Below the pieces are notes generated by a model. The model searched no databases, had not been told where the DNA came from, and saw only the letters and a program-made list of their open reading frames with translations. The position numbers and the translations under genes were made by a program. A stretch of DNA of 64,000 bases from a bacterium SCSIO 12741 (GTDB taxonomy: Bacteria; Bacteroidota; Bacteroidia; Flavobacteriales_G; Salibacteraceae), in assembly GCA_024398055.1 (NCBI GenBank), contig CP073749.1, forward strand, positions 310,001-374,000, written 5' to 3'. This document shows positions 42,594 through 51,293 of this stretch, one piece after another (positions within the stretch are counted from its first letter, which is position 1; each line of letters opens with the position of its first letter).

Positions 42594-45500
42594 AAGCTCA
42601 AAGTACCGGTTTCAGTGAATGTATTTGAGCCTGGATACTTGGTCCCATTTCCGGTTCGCATGGAGTTTAACCAACTTAGGGTCGAACGTCCACTAAAGTC
42701 ATAGATGTATTCGTAATTGTAATACCCGCTTCCCAAATCCTCAAACAAGGTATCATCCTCATAGATTAAGTAATCAAAATGGTAACCCAAAAAGCTGGCA
42801 TTCTCCCCGATGTGATCGGGAGACAGACGGTATTGTACAGTCATTCGACCATAGGCATCGTATTCGTATTTCCGGTAAATCAAACTATCTGGATCTGCCT
42901 TACCGTTTTCGTCAATCTCTAAAACTACGTTACCGCTCAGGTCATATTGAAACTTCTTCTCTCCCCCATCGGCAGGTGCTACCTGACGGTAAATCCATCC
43001 TAAGATGTTGTAATCGTAGTAAGTTGGATTATCCTCCGGGTTAATCGTCTGAGTCAGGTTTCCATAGGCATCGTATAAGAACAGCGTCACTGCATCCCGG
43101 GTATTGCTGATTTGGCTTTTAGTTGCCACCTTTTGACCCAGGGCATTAGTAAAGGTCGCTGTCATCTTTCCATCCTCATCAATCATGGTCTGTTTGCTGA
43201 ACACGTAGTTGCTATCTGGCGTTAGGGCGCTTAAGGCAGGCATTAACTGCTGACCCCGGGCTAAAGAAACTCCCAAGTCACAGAACATACATAGGTAGTT
43301 GGTCATCTGATACTCATAAGCCTTTACATGGCCTGTATTAATGTCCTCTCCTGGTTCGGCCTGAAACAAAATACGGTTCTTGCCATGTTCTTCATAAGCA
43401 TAGGCCTGGTGGTTAGTAGCATCGGCTCCGCTATACTGACCATTTCCCTGAGGGGCCATCGAACCGCTGATTCGGGCAAAGGGTCGGAAGGATTGCAACC
43501 GTCGGTTAAGATCATCATAGGAAACACTTCCCGAATTCACATAGGGGGCAAAGTGAGAAGAGCCTTGCGTCACATCGCTGGTCATAGCATTCACCGTATA
43601 GAATTCCCTGCCCAAAGGATCCAGATAAGTGCGCAATTGCGATCCAGCATTCGATCCTACTCGGTTTCGGGTAAAGACTTCGGTATAGTTGTTTTCCGCA
43701 TCGGTAGCGAAAACACCATTTGTACCATTAGAAAAGTGATAGTCATAGCGCTGAGTCAATTCTCCGTTACGATAGGTCCTCTCTAACCTTCCAAAGGCAT
43801 CAAAATCTCCCTGAACCAACATTCCATTCGGATCGGTGGAATTCTTAAGTTCCTTGTTCGGGTAATAACTAAATGTGGTAGAGAGTGAATCGCTACGTCC
43901 ATACCCTTGAGTCACCCTGTAGGGCAGTCCCGGAGCTGGATTGTAGAACCCACTGTAATCATTCCGGTGGCAATTGGGGTCCATGTAGTACAGATCCTTC
44001 TTGGCTCCATAGTATAACCGTGTTTTTAAGCCTCGTTCATTTTCATATAGTTTGACCTGTCCATATTCTCCCCGGTCATGCACATAAAACGTGCGTAAGG
44101 TGTCGTAAGGAAATACCACATCGTGATCTTCAAACTCAAGCAAGTATTTCTTGGCGGTGGAAGCTCCGTAGTTTCCAGCAGTATAATTGTTCCAGTCATC
44201 CAGCGAAAGCGTATCCACCTGGGAGTGAATCGAACGAAGCATCAAGAAACGACCGGAATAGTATTCGCTAACCAACACTTGTTCTGCTCCACCGCCTTCT
44301 TCTTCCGTCTCTATAGAGTCTCCCAAGCACTGAGTGGTTAATCCGACAGGATTGGACCAACCCACATTCCATCCCCACCAACTACGAGCGCTATCTGCCC
44401 CTTCACACGGACAGGCATAGAAGGTATAATCCGGCTGGGTTTTCACATACATTACAATGTTCCAAAAACCAATATTTCCGGTGGCATACCAGAAGGGAAC
44501 CTTTACTTGCTGGCATCCCAAAGAAGCAACACTATCTTCAAATGTCACCACTGGACCGCAAGGATCTCCATTGATGGTAATCACAGTGTCTTCCGGTTCA
44601 TACATCGGATTCCAAAGGGTATCGTACAGGTAATAGTTGGATCGGGTTAATACATCCTGGTTGATCGCATAGCGACTACTTTGGCGCTGTTCAAAAACAA
44701 TATCGCGCAGGCCATGCCTGTGGGACTTATTGATCGCTCCATTGGTTCCTGCCGTGGCATGACATCGCGTGTTGGAATAAATCGGGCTGGTATTATCCAC
44801 CGTTCCGCAGGTGGTATTGTCATACCGGTTTTTTAGATCATAGTAGTAGAAGTACTCTTTTTGGTCAAAAGCTCCAGGCAGTTGAGGCGAATAAGTCTTT
44901 TGCCGGTAGAGCTGCCAGGTTGGTTCGAATAGTAATTGGTTTGAGGCAACTCCTGATTTAGGCAATAAATGAGCATAACCTTCTGTGGTGGTTTCTCCTT
45001 TGTAATTAGCCTCATAGTAATCGTATTGGGTAATGGTTTCAATGCTCAGGGCCTGGGTCAAATAGGGATTGTTGCAGTAATAGGTCAGGTTGGGTGCATT
45101 CCCTGTCACTTTCAATTTGTTGTTCAAGTAGCCCAGCAACACGTTGTAGGTGGGCAAAGTCGAGTTTATTTTAGGGAGTAACAAACTATCGTAGGGTCGA
45201 TCAATAGAGGCCAGTACGTTAAACAGATCATCTTCATCATAGGTCGGTGTATGATCCAGCAAAGCATGAAGGACATTGTCTGATGGAAAATGGTGTTGCT
45301 TGAGTAACACCTGGGCGATTACTGTTGAAGAAAAATTTCGGCTGCTTCCCATCAATCCGGTTAAAAAGGAATCGGAAAAGTTTCCTCGTTTGTGTAACAG
45401 GGCTTCCACCAATCCATTGCTGTAGGTGGTAGACAACAAGTGGTTAAAATTGGCCTCTGAAATTACCGGTTGAGTGAGTAAAACCGGTTTAATCATTTCC

Positions 45501-48286
45501 TCGCCTACCAGACTAATTCGTTGCAAAAGGGTAGCTAACCCCACTTCACTTAGCCCGGAAGGTTGAGCATTTAAAAGGGCGGTCAAATGATGATCTTGAA
45601 AGGTTGGTTCATCAATAATAGTTTGAACCACCTGATCGGAAAAGGCAGGTTGAATGCTCAAAACGGAAAACCAGGTTTCCGAAGAGTAGTTTGAAGCGTA
45701 TTTTAAAATAGCCAGCAGTACTGTATCCCTCAGAGGCGATAAATCGGATGCTTCAGTTATAAAATCTTCTTCATTCAGGTTGTTTTCTTCTACTTGCTCA
45801 ATTAGATCCAACTCCTTCTGAAGATCAACAACTTCGGATGTATTCACATAGAGAGCTGCTTGCCAAAGCGTATCGTAACCCATGGAATCCAGGTAGTTCG
45901 TATATATCGGCTTGCCCGTTTGGCTATTCACAATATCTGCCCTGATTTGTGGATCAATGTTCGGAAACCTGCTATCCAGAGTAGAGATAACCGCATTCTC
46001 AGTTTGGTAAGGACAAGCTGTGAAAAGATCTTTCAATAGGTTATCGGATAGCACCGCATTTCCCGCCAGGTAATTCATGGTGGTATTATTCGGATATACG
46101 GCACTGCTTTGCGCTGCACTTTTTAAAAGCTCTCCTCCATCTGTCCATACCGCCACCGAATCACTGATTCGCTCAATCACATTACCGCTGATGTGCTCCC
46201 GGCTTAAAAGAACCGTCTTTAGCAAGCCGCGGTCAATCTGTGTACGGTCCATTAAAGCATAAAATACCGAATCCCCAATGGAGTCCTGGGCGATCATGGT
46301 TTCCTTAAGGGCAAAATGATCGTCCAGAGAAGGATAATCCATCAGAGTTTCTAACAGCTCCTGACTGTAATCTCTGTTTTGGGAGAGCAAAATGGTTTTC
46401 AAAGCGTCCTCACTAATCAACGGGATGCGATCAATGAGTTTGTCTAAAACATCTTCCTGAATGTGATCTTGATGGGAAAACACGGTGGAATAATTCTCAT
46501 TACTCAAGCCGTAGGCGGGATCGGTCAGGTAATACTGCAAGGAATCACTCAAAGGCGAATTTTCAATCAAAATGCTCTCCTTCTCACTTCCTGTACCAAC
46601 TCCCAATACCTGAGTCAATACATCGTGATCATAGGGATTAGAAGTAAACCCACCACCGGAAGTCAAGTAATAACTATCATCAATCACGCAACCATTTGGG
46701 TCGTATTCAGTGGTTTTGGTCTGGGTTTTCTTAATAAACCAACTGTCCCAATACAGCCGGTCATTGGGATCGGCATAAATAGCTTCATAAAACACCGGAG
46801 GAGTGGTTCGAGGCGTAGTACCAGAAAATTGAATATCAGCGCTACTCACTTGTTCGTCCCCAGCACCTCCGTCGAAGAAGGGATCGGTGGAAGAAAGTAC
46901 GCGGTCGGTATAATCGAAGCGCCATTTGTTGCGGTTAAATACATTACTGTGCTTGAAAAAGCCGTTTTCAAAGGCGTGGGTAGTATCGAAGCTAATCTCC
47001 GTTTTTTCGAAAAGCACACCGTTGTCATCTTTCTTTTCAATGGTTTTTAGCTTTCCAAATACCAATCCTCCCAGTTCAGTAGTATAGTGGGTGTAAACAG
47101 TTGTATTTTCTTTTCCATTAATGGCTGGATGCGTCACCGTAGCAGTAGTAAAACCAATATCTGATTTCCTACTGTGGGTCTTAAAATGACTGGTATTTAA
47201 CTCCTGGAGTTCGTGTTTTAAGGTAGGATTAGAGAATTGATAAGACGTCGTTTGCCAGCCGTTTTCATCCTGTAATTCAACCGCACTCACCTGATGATTC
47301 AGTTGGACTACATCCGTGTTTCTTTTTTGGTACTTCCACGCATAGTTTTCCCTACGCCCGGAATAATTGACCTCGGTAGTTTGACCTTTAAAATTGGGGT
47401 TATTCTGATAGGTGATTTTAGTTTTTCCTCCGAGCGGGTTCACCACTTCAGTTAAGGGATAAAAGGTAAACAAGTACAACTCACAATCTCCTACCCCAGT
47501 GCAAAAGGTGTCCCCGTAATTCACCGCTGTTCCATAATCAAATTGAGTCAAGGGCGCCGCGTCGTAATCGGCTTGCGTGAGGGTTGACTGTTGGGCATTG
47601 TTTGTAGGATAAGTTGGATTCTCCCTCACCGATTCCAACAAAAAAGCTGTTCGGTAGAATTCACTTTGCGCTGGATTGGCTCCGCGATAAGATGGAAATT
47701 GATAATTCTCGGTTGTATAGGTCAATTCATAATCTGCCACTTGACTGATACCGGGTCCAGTAAGGCCTGTGGCTGCCTGAGCAGAAACCGCTCCATTGAT
47801 TACGTATTTTTTTACATGAGAAAGCATGTAGGGATTTTTGCTGTATCGTATCAACTCTACTGCTCTCAGCTTGGCTTCATCATTGGCAAGAGTTGGTGTA
47901 TTATCCCATGTATAGGTGCCCGATGACTGGTCATTCCACCAAAAATTATAAATATCATCCGGTGAAGACTGATAATAGTATTCATACAAGTGTTTTACCT
48001 GAAACCAGGGCAATCCCACTCCGAAAGTGGAGGGCATATTCTTAAATTCACAAGGCATTTGGTTGTTGTAGTCATAAGCCCCTAGGGCATCGGCTGAAGA
48101 ATAGGTAGGGCCAGCTCCGCTCTTCACATCATTGAAGGCTGCATTGTAATTCAAGTCACCATTGGCAGGACCAATCTGAATGTAAATCCCCGGGTTATCC
48201 TGATTAAACAGGGGCATGGAAAACAAATTGGAAGTGACCAATAACCCATTAGGATTTGCGGGATCTGTATTGCCCGGGCATTCCAC
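42491..48286 (-). CDS. Central part of giant Rhs protein with an embedded alpha-helical repeat block
   Basis: This 1931-residue frame opens with a frameshifted GTG. Its first ~560 residues are beta-rich (YLFTFYPLTEVVNPLGGKTK). Residues ~575-1065 are quite different: tandem ~26-30-residue helical units such as HIQEDVLDKLIDRIP, LISEDALKTILLSQN, IGDSVFYALMDRTQ, FPSDNVLHALLDHTP, with the pattern (S/D)xxVLxxLLxxxP. After this, Rhs-type beta repeats resume (YYPNKELKNSTDPNGMLVQG, YDAYGNLTQTINPEDNPTYY). The C-terminal residues after TFTETGTLSLWG are out of frame. Confidence 0.85.
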   Translation of the reverse strand: MECPGNTDPANPNGLLVTSNLFSMPLFNQDNPGIYIQIGPANGDLNYNAAFNDVKSGAGPTYSSADALGAYDYNNQMPCEFKNMPSTFGVGLPWFQVKHLYEYYYQSSPDDIYNFWWNDQSSGTYTWDNTPTLANDEAKLRAVELIRYSKNPYMLSHVKKYVINGAVSAQAATGLTGPGISQVADYELTYTTENYQFPSYRGANPAQSEFYRTAFLLESVRENPTYPTNNAQQSTLTQADYDAAPLTQFDYGTAVNYGDTFCTGVGDCELYLFTFYPLTEVVNPLGGKTKITYQNNPNFKGQTTEVNYSGRRENYAWKYQKRNTDVVQLNHQVSAVELQDENGWQTTSYQFSNPTLKHELQELNTSHFKTHSRKSDIGFTTATVTHPAINGKENTTVYTHYTTELGGLVFGKLKTIEKKDDNGVLFEKTEISFDTTHAFENGFFKHSNVFNRNKWRFDYTDRVLSSTDPFFDGGAGDEQVSSADIQFSGTTPRTTPPVFYEAIYADPNDRLYWDSWFIKKTQTKTTEYDPNGCVIDDSYYLTSGGGFTSNPYDHDVLTQVLGVGTGSEKESILIENSPLSDSLQYYLTDPAYGLSNENYSTVFSHQDHIQEDVLDKLIDRIPLISEDALKTILLSQNRDYSQELLETLMDYPSLDDHFALKETMIAQDSIGDSVFYALMDRTQIDRGLLKTVLLSREHISGNVIERISDSVAVWTDGGELLKSAAQSSAVYPNNTTMNYLAGNAVLSDNLLKDLFTACPYQTENAVISTLDSRFPNIDPQIRADIVNSQTGKPIYTNYLDSMGYDTLWQAALYVNTSEVVDLQKELDLIEQVEENNLNEEDFITEASDLSPLRDTVLLAILKYASNYSSETWFSVLSIQPAFSDQVVQTIIDEPTFQDHHLTALLNAQPSGLSEVGLATLLQRISLVGEEMIKPVLLTQPVISEANFNHLLSTTYSNGLVEALLHKRGNFSDSFLTGLMGSSRNFSSTVIAQVLLKQHHFPSDNVLHALLDHTPTYDEDDLFNVLASIDRPYDSLLLPKINSTLPTYNVLLGYLNNKLKVTGNAPNLTYYCNNPYLTQALSIETITQYDYYEANYKGETTTEGYAHLLPKSGVASNQLLFEPTWQLYRQKTYSPQLPGAFDQKEYFYYYDLKNRYDNTTCGTVDNTSPIYSNTRCHATAGTNGAINKSHRHGLRDIVFEQRQSSRYAINQDVLTRSNYYLYDTLWNPMYEPEDTVITINGDPCGPVVTFEDSVASLGCQQVKVPFWYATGNIGFWNIVMYVKTQPDYTFYACPCEGADSARSWWGWNVGWSNPVGLTTQCLGDSIETEEEGGGAEQVLVSEYYSGRFLMLRSIHSQVDTLSLDDWNNYTAGNYGASTAKKYLLEFEDHDVVFPYDTLRTFYVHDRGEYGQVKLYENERGLKTRLYYGAKKDLYYMDPNCHRNDYSGFYNPAPGLPYRVTQGYGRSDSLSTTFSYYPNKELKNSTDPNGMLVQGDFDAFGRLERTYRNGELTQRYDYHFSNGTNGVFATDAENNYTEVFTRNRVGSNAGSQLRTYLDPLGREFYTVNAMTSDVTQGSSHFAPYVNSGSVSYDDLNRRLQSFRPFARISGSMAPQGNGQYSGADATNHQAYAYEEHGKNRILFQAEPGEDINTGHVKAYEYQMTNYLCMFCDLGVSLARGQQLMPALSALTPDSNYVFSKQTMIDEDGKMTATFTNALGQKVATKSQISNTRDAVTLFLYDAYGNLTQTINPEDNPTYYDYNILGWIYRQVAPADGGEKKFQYDLSGNVVLEIDENGKADPDSLIYRKYEYDAYGRMTVQYRLSPDHIGENASFLGYHFDYLIYEDDTLFEDLGSGYYNYEYIYDFSGRSTLSWLNSMRTGNGTKYPGSNTFTETGTLSLWGKYKIHSLGRRKNGTIRSIPIWSILKAMDEFF

Positions 48287-49977
48287 TTAACCGATCGCGA
48301 AAAAGTCGAAAATATCGGTTGGTTGTGTTTTTCCTCTTCGTAGGTCTTTAACTGGTAATCCAAAGGCGGAAAAGAACCGCTTAAGGCTACATCGGAATTG
48401 GTATTTCCACCAGAGTTTACCGATATATCCAGGTTCAAAAATCCCGAGGGGTTCGTACCGCCCTGTTTGTTGCTAACCACCGTTCTTAACTCGTATAAGT
48501 CTCCAGGAATTCGGGTGTCCTTGTTTCCATTTCCAGCCGCCACATATCCACTCAAATAGCCATGATCAAAAACCAAATTATTGCTTCCAGAAACGTTCTC
48601 TTTTACATAAATATCTCCATGGCTGTTATGATTGATGTAATAAGGATTGGAGGTGGAAGAAAATGAGGAAACACTACTCAAATTGTTCTGGACATTGTCG
48701 TGCATTCCGTGCAAAACACGGTCCCAGCTTCCGAAATTTACACCCGAAGAACTTACCCCAGGCTTTACAGGGTCATAAACGGAAGATCCATCCCCATATT
48801 CGCCGGCATAGTACACCGATTCGTAGTTGTACATAGAATCCTTTCTAAATACATCACTATCCTTGTGATCCATGTAATAAGGATTGGCCACACTGCCTCC
48901 AAAAGTGGAATAGTCCAGTTCCAACCATTCTTCGTTGCCGTAGAAATTGCGGGCTACTACTTTGGTTAGCAGCACATCTTTATAAACCGTCAAATCTGGA
49001 AGTTCCATGGCAATGTCTTTATTCCCAGATCCCAAGTCAATAAAGTGCAACCGGGTACGCATCGCTTCATCAAAGTACTGTTGGTTTTCGTTTTGGTATT
49101 CGGCAAAATAGTTGAAGCCTCCGAAATCTTCGTACTCGAATCCAATAGCTGGTGTTGAAGGTTTTGACGGATCTTCAATACTTGTACAGTACCATTTCAG
49201 ATACTCGCTCTTCGGATCAATCTCGGCCTTTAATTTTTCTCGTACCGTAGAATTTTCCGGATCATTGACCAGGGTGGTATTTGTATTTTCAAATACTCTT
49301 CTGTGATTGGCTTGTCGGTATGTCTTTATCGCCTTTCTAAAGTGATACTCTACCCCATTATCCAATCTTAAATGCCAACTACTTCCAGCCAACCAAACTT
49401 CCACATAACGGTCAAATCCGTTCAAGACGAAAACATGCCGGTTGTCCGTAGCATCGTAGTATTTATAAACCGCTCGGCCACTGACCACGCCCGGCACAGA
49501 TACATAAGGAGCATACCAATAAACTTGACCATTGGCTGCACTGTGGGTCAGATTGTTCACAAACCCAGAGGAATTACATCCATTAACTCCGTTGTGGTAT
49601 TGATTCCAATCGTAATAGTTATTGTCTTCGTAAATCTCGCTACTCACCGAAATGGAAGGAATGTTTAAACTCCACCCCTCGCCGTAAGGGATACCACCTA
49701 ATATCCCAACATCATTTCCTCCGGTATAGGTCGAGGAATAATTCAGACTGAGGGTATAGGATAGTCCATTGGGATTGGAAACTGTTCCTAAATCGTGAGA
49801 AGAAGTATAGGTTCCGTTAAACAAGTTTACATCACCTCGATAAGCTCCGGCATCTATTTTGAATGGTTCGGCCTGTCGAGGTAGAGGTGCTCCGTTTTCT
49901 CCGGTTCCAATGAGTTGAGCCTGAGCAAAAGGAATTAGGGCCAATGAGGCGAAAAGCAAGACGATTTTGCGGTACAT
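48151..49977 (-). CDS. N-terminal part of giant Rhs protein with signal peptide
   Basis: The 608-residue frame begins with a signal peptide (IVLLFASLALIPFAQA) and continues PLPRQAEPFKIDAGAYRGDV, LFNGTYTSSHDLGTVSNPNG and LSYTLSLNYSSTYTGG. That is the usual beginning of secreted Bacteroidota Rhs proteins. The last ~35 residues after FSRSVK are out of frame; the correct continuation is VECPGNTDPANPNGLLVTSN in the next frame. The signal peptide implies export by Sec, unlike classical proteobacterial Rhs proteins, which use the type VI system. Confidence 0.85.
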   Translation of the reverse strand: MYRKIVLLFASLALIPFAQAQLIGTGENGAPLPRQAEPFKIDAGAYRGDVNLFNGTYTSSHDLGTVSNPNGLSYTLSLNYSSTYTGGNDVGILGGIPYGEGWSLNIPSISVSSEIYEDNNYYDWNQYHNGVNGCNSSGFVNNLTHSAANGQVYWYAPYVSVPGVVSGRAVYKYYDATDNRHVFVLNGFDRYVEVWLAGSSWHLRLDNGVEYHFRKAIKTYRQANHRRVFENTNTTLVNDPENSTVREKLKAEIDPKSEYLKWYCTSIEDPSKPSTPAIGFEYEDFGGFNYFAEYQNENQQYFDEAMRTRLHFIDLGSGNKDIAMELPDLTVYKDVLLTKVVARNFYGNEEWLELDYSTFGGSVANPYYMDHKDSDVFRKDSMYNYESVYYAGEYGDGSSVYDPVKPGVSSSGVNFGSWDRVLHGMHDNVQNNLSSVSSFSSTSNPYYINHNSHGDIYVKENVSGSNNLVFDHGYLSGYVAAGNGNKDTRIPGDLYELRTVVSNKQGGTNPSGFLNLDISVNSGGNTNSDVALSGSFPPLDYQLKTYEEEKHNQPIFSTFSRSVKWNARAIQIPQILMGYWSLPICFPCPCLIRITRGFTFRLVLPMVT

Positions 49978-50657
49978 AGCAGTATAGAAATTTGGTTTAA
50001 CAAGTGGTTATTTGTTGGCCTTTTTGGTTCAGAAAAGGCTGGTTTTAAGCATTTTGCTTATCTAAGGTAGAAAGTCTTTTTCAAAACAGACTCGAATAAA
50101 CCCGAAGTTGAAAACTTTTTATTTATCTGATTTTCAATGAATTAAAAAATTACTACAATTTTACTTCGAATAAACCCGAAGTTCGCTACAAATTGTAGCA
50201 ACGAAAATTCCTGAAAATTGATTGCTCAGAAAAAAAATAGATAAGGCCTTTCAACCCATTCGGTGGATGGTAGGGTTCCACCCATTCAAAAGGTTGCATT
50301 TGGATCAGGACGACTCCGTTGGTTTGGAGTCTAGGTTGTTGGGAACTCAACCCGAATCTTGTCGGGTTGGCTCATGACGAAACAGGTCGATCTATTCACA
50401 TTAATCGTTTTGGTATCTTATTAGCCCGAAAAAAATGAAATATCTAAGTAGGCTGCTAAGGTGGTTTATTAGCTCAAATAAAAGAGCTTTAGAATGATCG
50501 GAGACTACCCTGTTAGGTAGTTGTCTGTATTTTCTCCCGATCCATACAATTTGGTTCCGAGTGGCCCCATTTCACATCTTGAAAATCACTAGCAAATGGT
50601 ATTTCTCAACGAAAACCCACTACCCTATTGGGTCGTTGTGATCCATTTTTCATTGTT
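49978..50657. other. Intergenic region upstream of the Rhs gene, with repeats and hairpins
   Basis: There is no gene here. It contains an 18-bp direct repeat TCGAATAAACCCGAAGTT at 50092-50109 and 50166-50183 (74 bp apart), a possible regulatory site for the Rhs gene. Two hairpins follow: CAACCCGA/TCGGGTTG (50348-50369) and CTACC/GGTAG (near 50505-50520). The region lies between the Rhs gene start and the end of the LuxR-type gene. Confidence 0.5.
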
Positions 50658-51293
50658 TTAAGAGGCCGAATCAACAAAACCAAATTCATAAGCCGCCTGA
50701 ATCGCAGCGCCTCGACTTGTCACTCCCAAATTCTTATAAAGCAACTTAAGGTGATATTTAACGGTATTGACAGAGACATGTTGGATATCGGCCATTTCTG
50801 AATAAGTACAATCATCAAGGAGTAGTTTGAGTAATCTTAATTGATGTTCACTTAACTCCACATCCAGTCCTTTACTTTTAGCTGATTTAATCTGATAAAG
50901 AAATTTGGACGATTTCTTAGACGTTGGAAACGTCAAAACATGGTGAACTGAAGCTATTAATGATTTTATGGGTTCGCGCTTCTCAACGAAATCATTGAAC
51001 AGATCAAACTCCTTTAGTCGTTGTCGACTTTTACCAATACTTATGGCCGATATTCCAATTATTCGAATCTCTGAATTAAATGCTCTTGCAATAGCCGCAA
51101 ATTCATAGGCCGAAGCCTTTTTTAGTCGAACTTCTATTATTAGGACCTCGACGGATGTCCAATCAATTTTTCGAATAGCCTCAAGTGGGTCGGAGAAACA
51201 ACCAACCACTTCCATTTTTTCCTGCTGAGATAAGTGCAGGGATAGACCGTCCAAAAAAGATTGATGGTGGTCAATACAAACAAGGTGGATCAT
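50658..51293 (-). CDS. NarL/FixJ-type regulator with degenerate receiver
   Basis: The 211-residue product has a receiver-like domain followed by a LuxR/GerE helix-turn-helix (LSEHQLRLLKLLLDDCTYSE, ISVNTVKYHLKLL-like HVSVNTVKYHLKLLYKNLGV). The phosphoacceptor position in VEVLIIEVRL is Glu54 instead of Asp, and the acidic pair is CIDHH (one acid only). The conserved Lys of VEKREP is kept. Glu at this position often mimics phospho-Asp. The start overlaps the stop of the kinase-like gene by 4 bp, so the two are made together. Confidence 0.85.
   Translation of the reverse strand: MIHLVCIDHHQSFLDGLSLHLSQQEKMEVVGCFSDPLEAIRKIDWTSVEVLIIEVRLKKASAYEFAAIARAFNSEIRIIGISAISIGKSRQRLKEFDLFNDFVEKREPIKSLIASVHHVLTFPTSKKSSKFLYQIKSAKSKGLDVELSEHQLRLLKLLLDDCTYSEMADIQHVSVNTVKYHLKLLYKNLGVTSRGAAIQAAYEFGFVDSAS

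Larger units (their letters stand above)
39814..49977 (-). pseudogene. Composite giant Rhs/YD-repeat gene split by three frameshifts
   Basis: Four overlapping frames on the minus strand form one continuous Rhs protein. Each junction is repaired by adding one base to a homopolymer: A in GTTAAGTGG near 48288, G in the GGGGG run near 42585, G in the GGGG run near 40596. With three added bases the span is 10,167 bp, exactly 3,389 codons, giving a protein of 3,388 residues with signal peptide, YD repeats, Rhs core and variable C-terminus. Either the gene has decayed or the sequence carries homopolymer errors. Confidence 0.8.

Noticed and set aside
46463-47050. A 195-codon plus-strand open frame
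   Set aside because: It is antisense to the central Rhs segment, whose protein sequence is clearly real in the other frame.
42491-48286. Programmed ribosomal frameshifting in the Rhs gene
   Set aside because: Three junctions at unrelated homopolymers without slippery heptamers or a functional reason. Single-base deletion or sequencing error explains all three.
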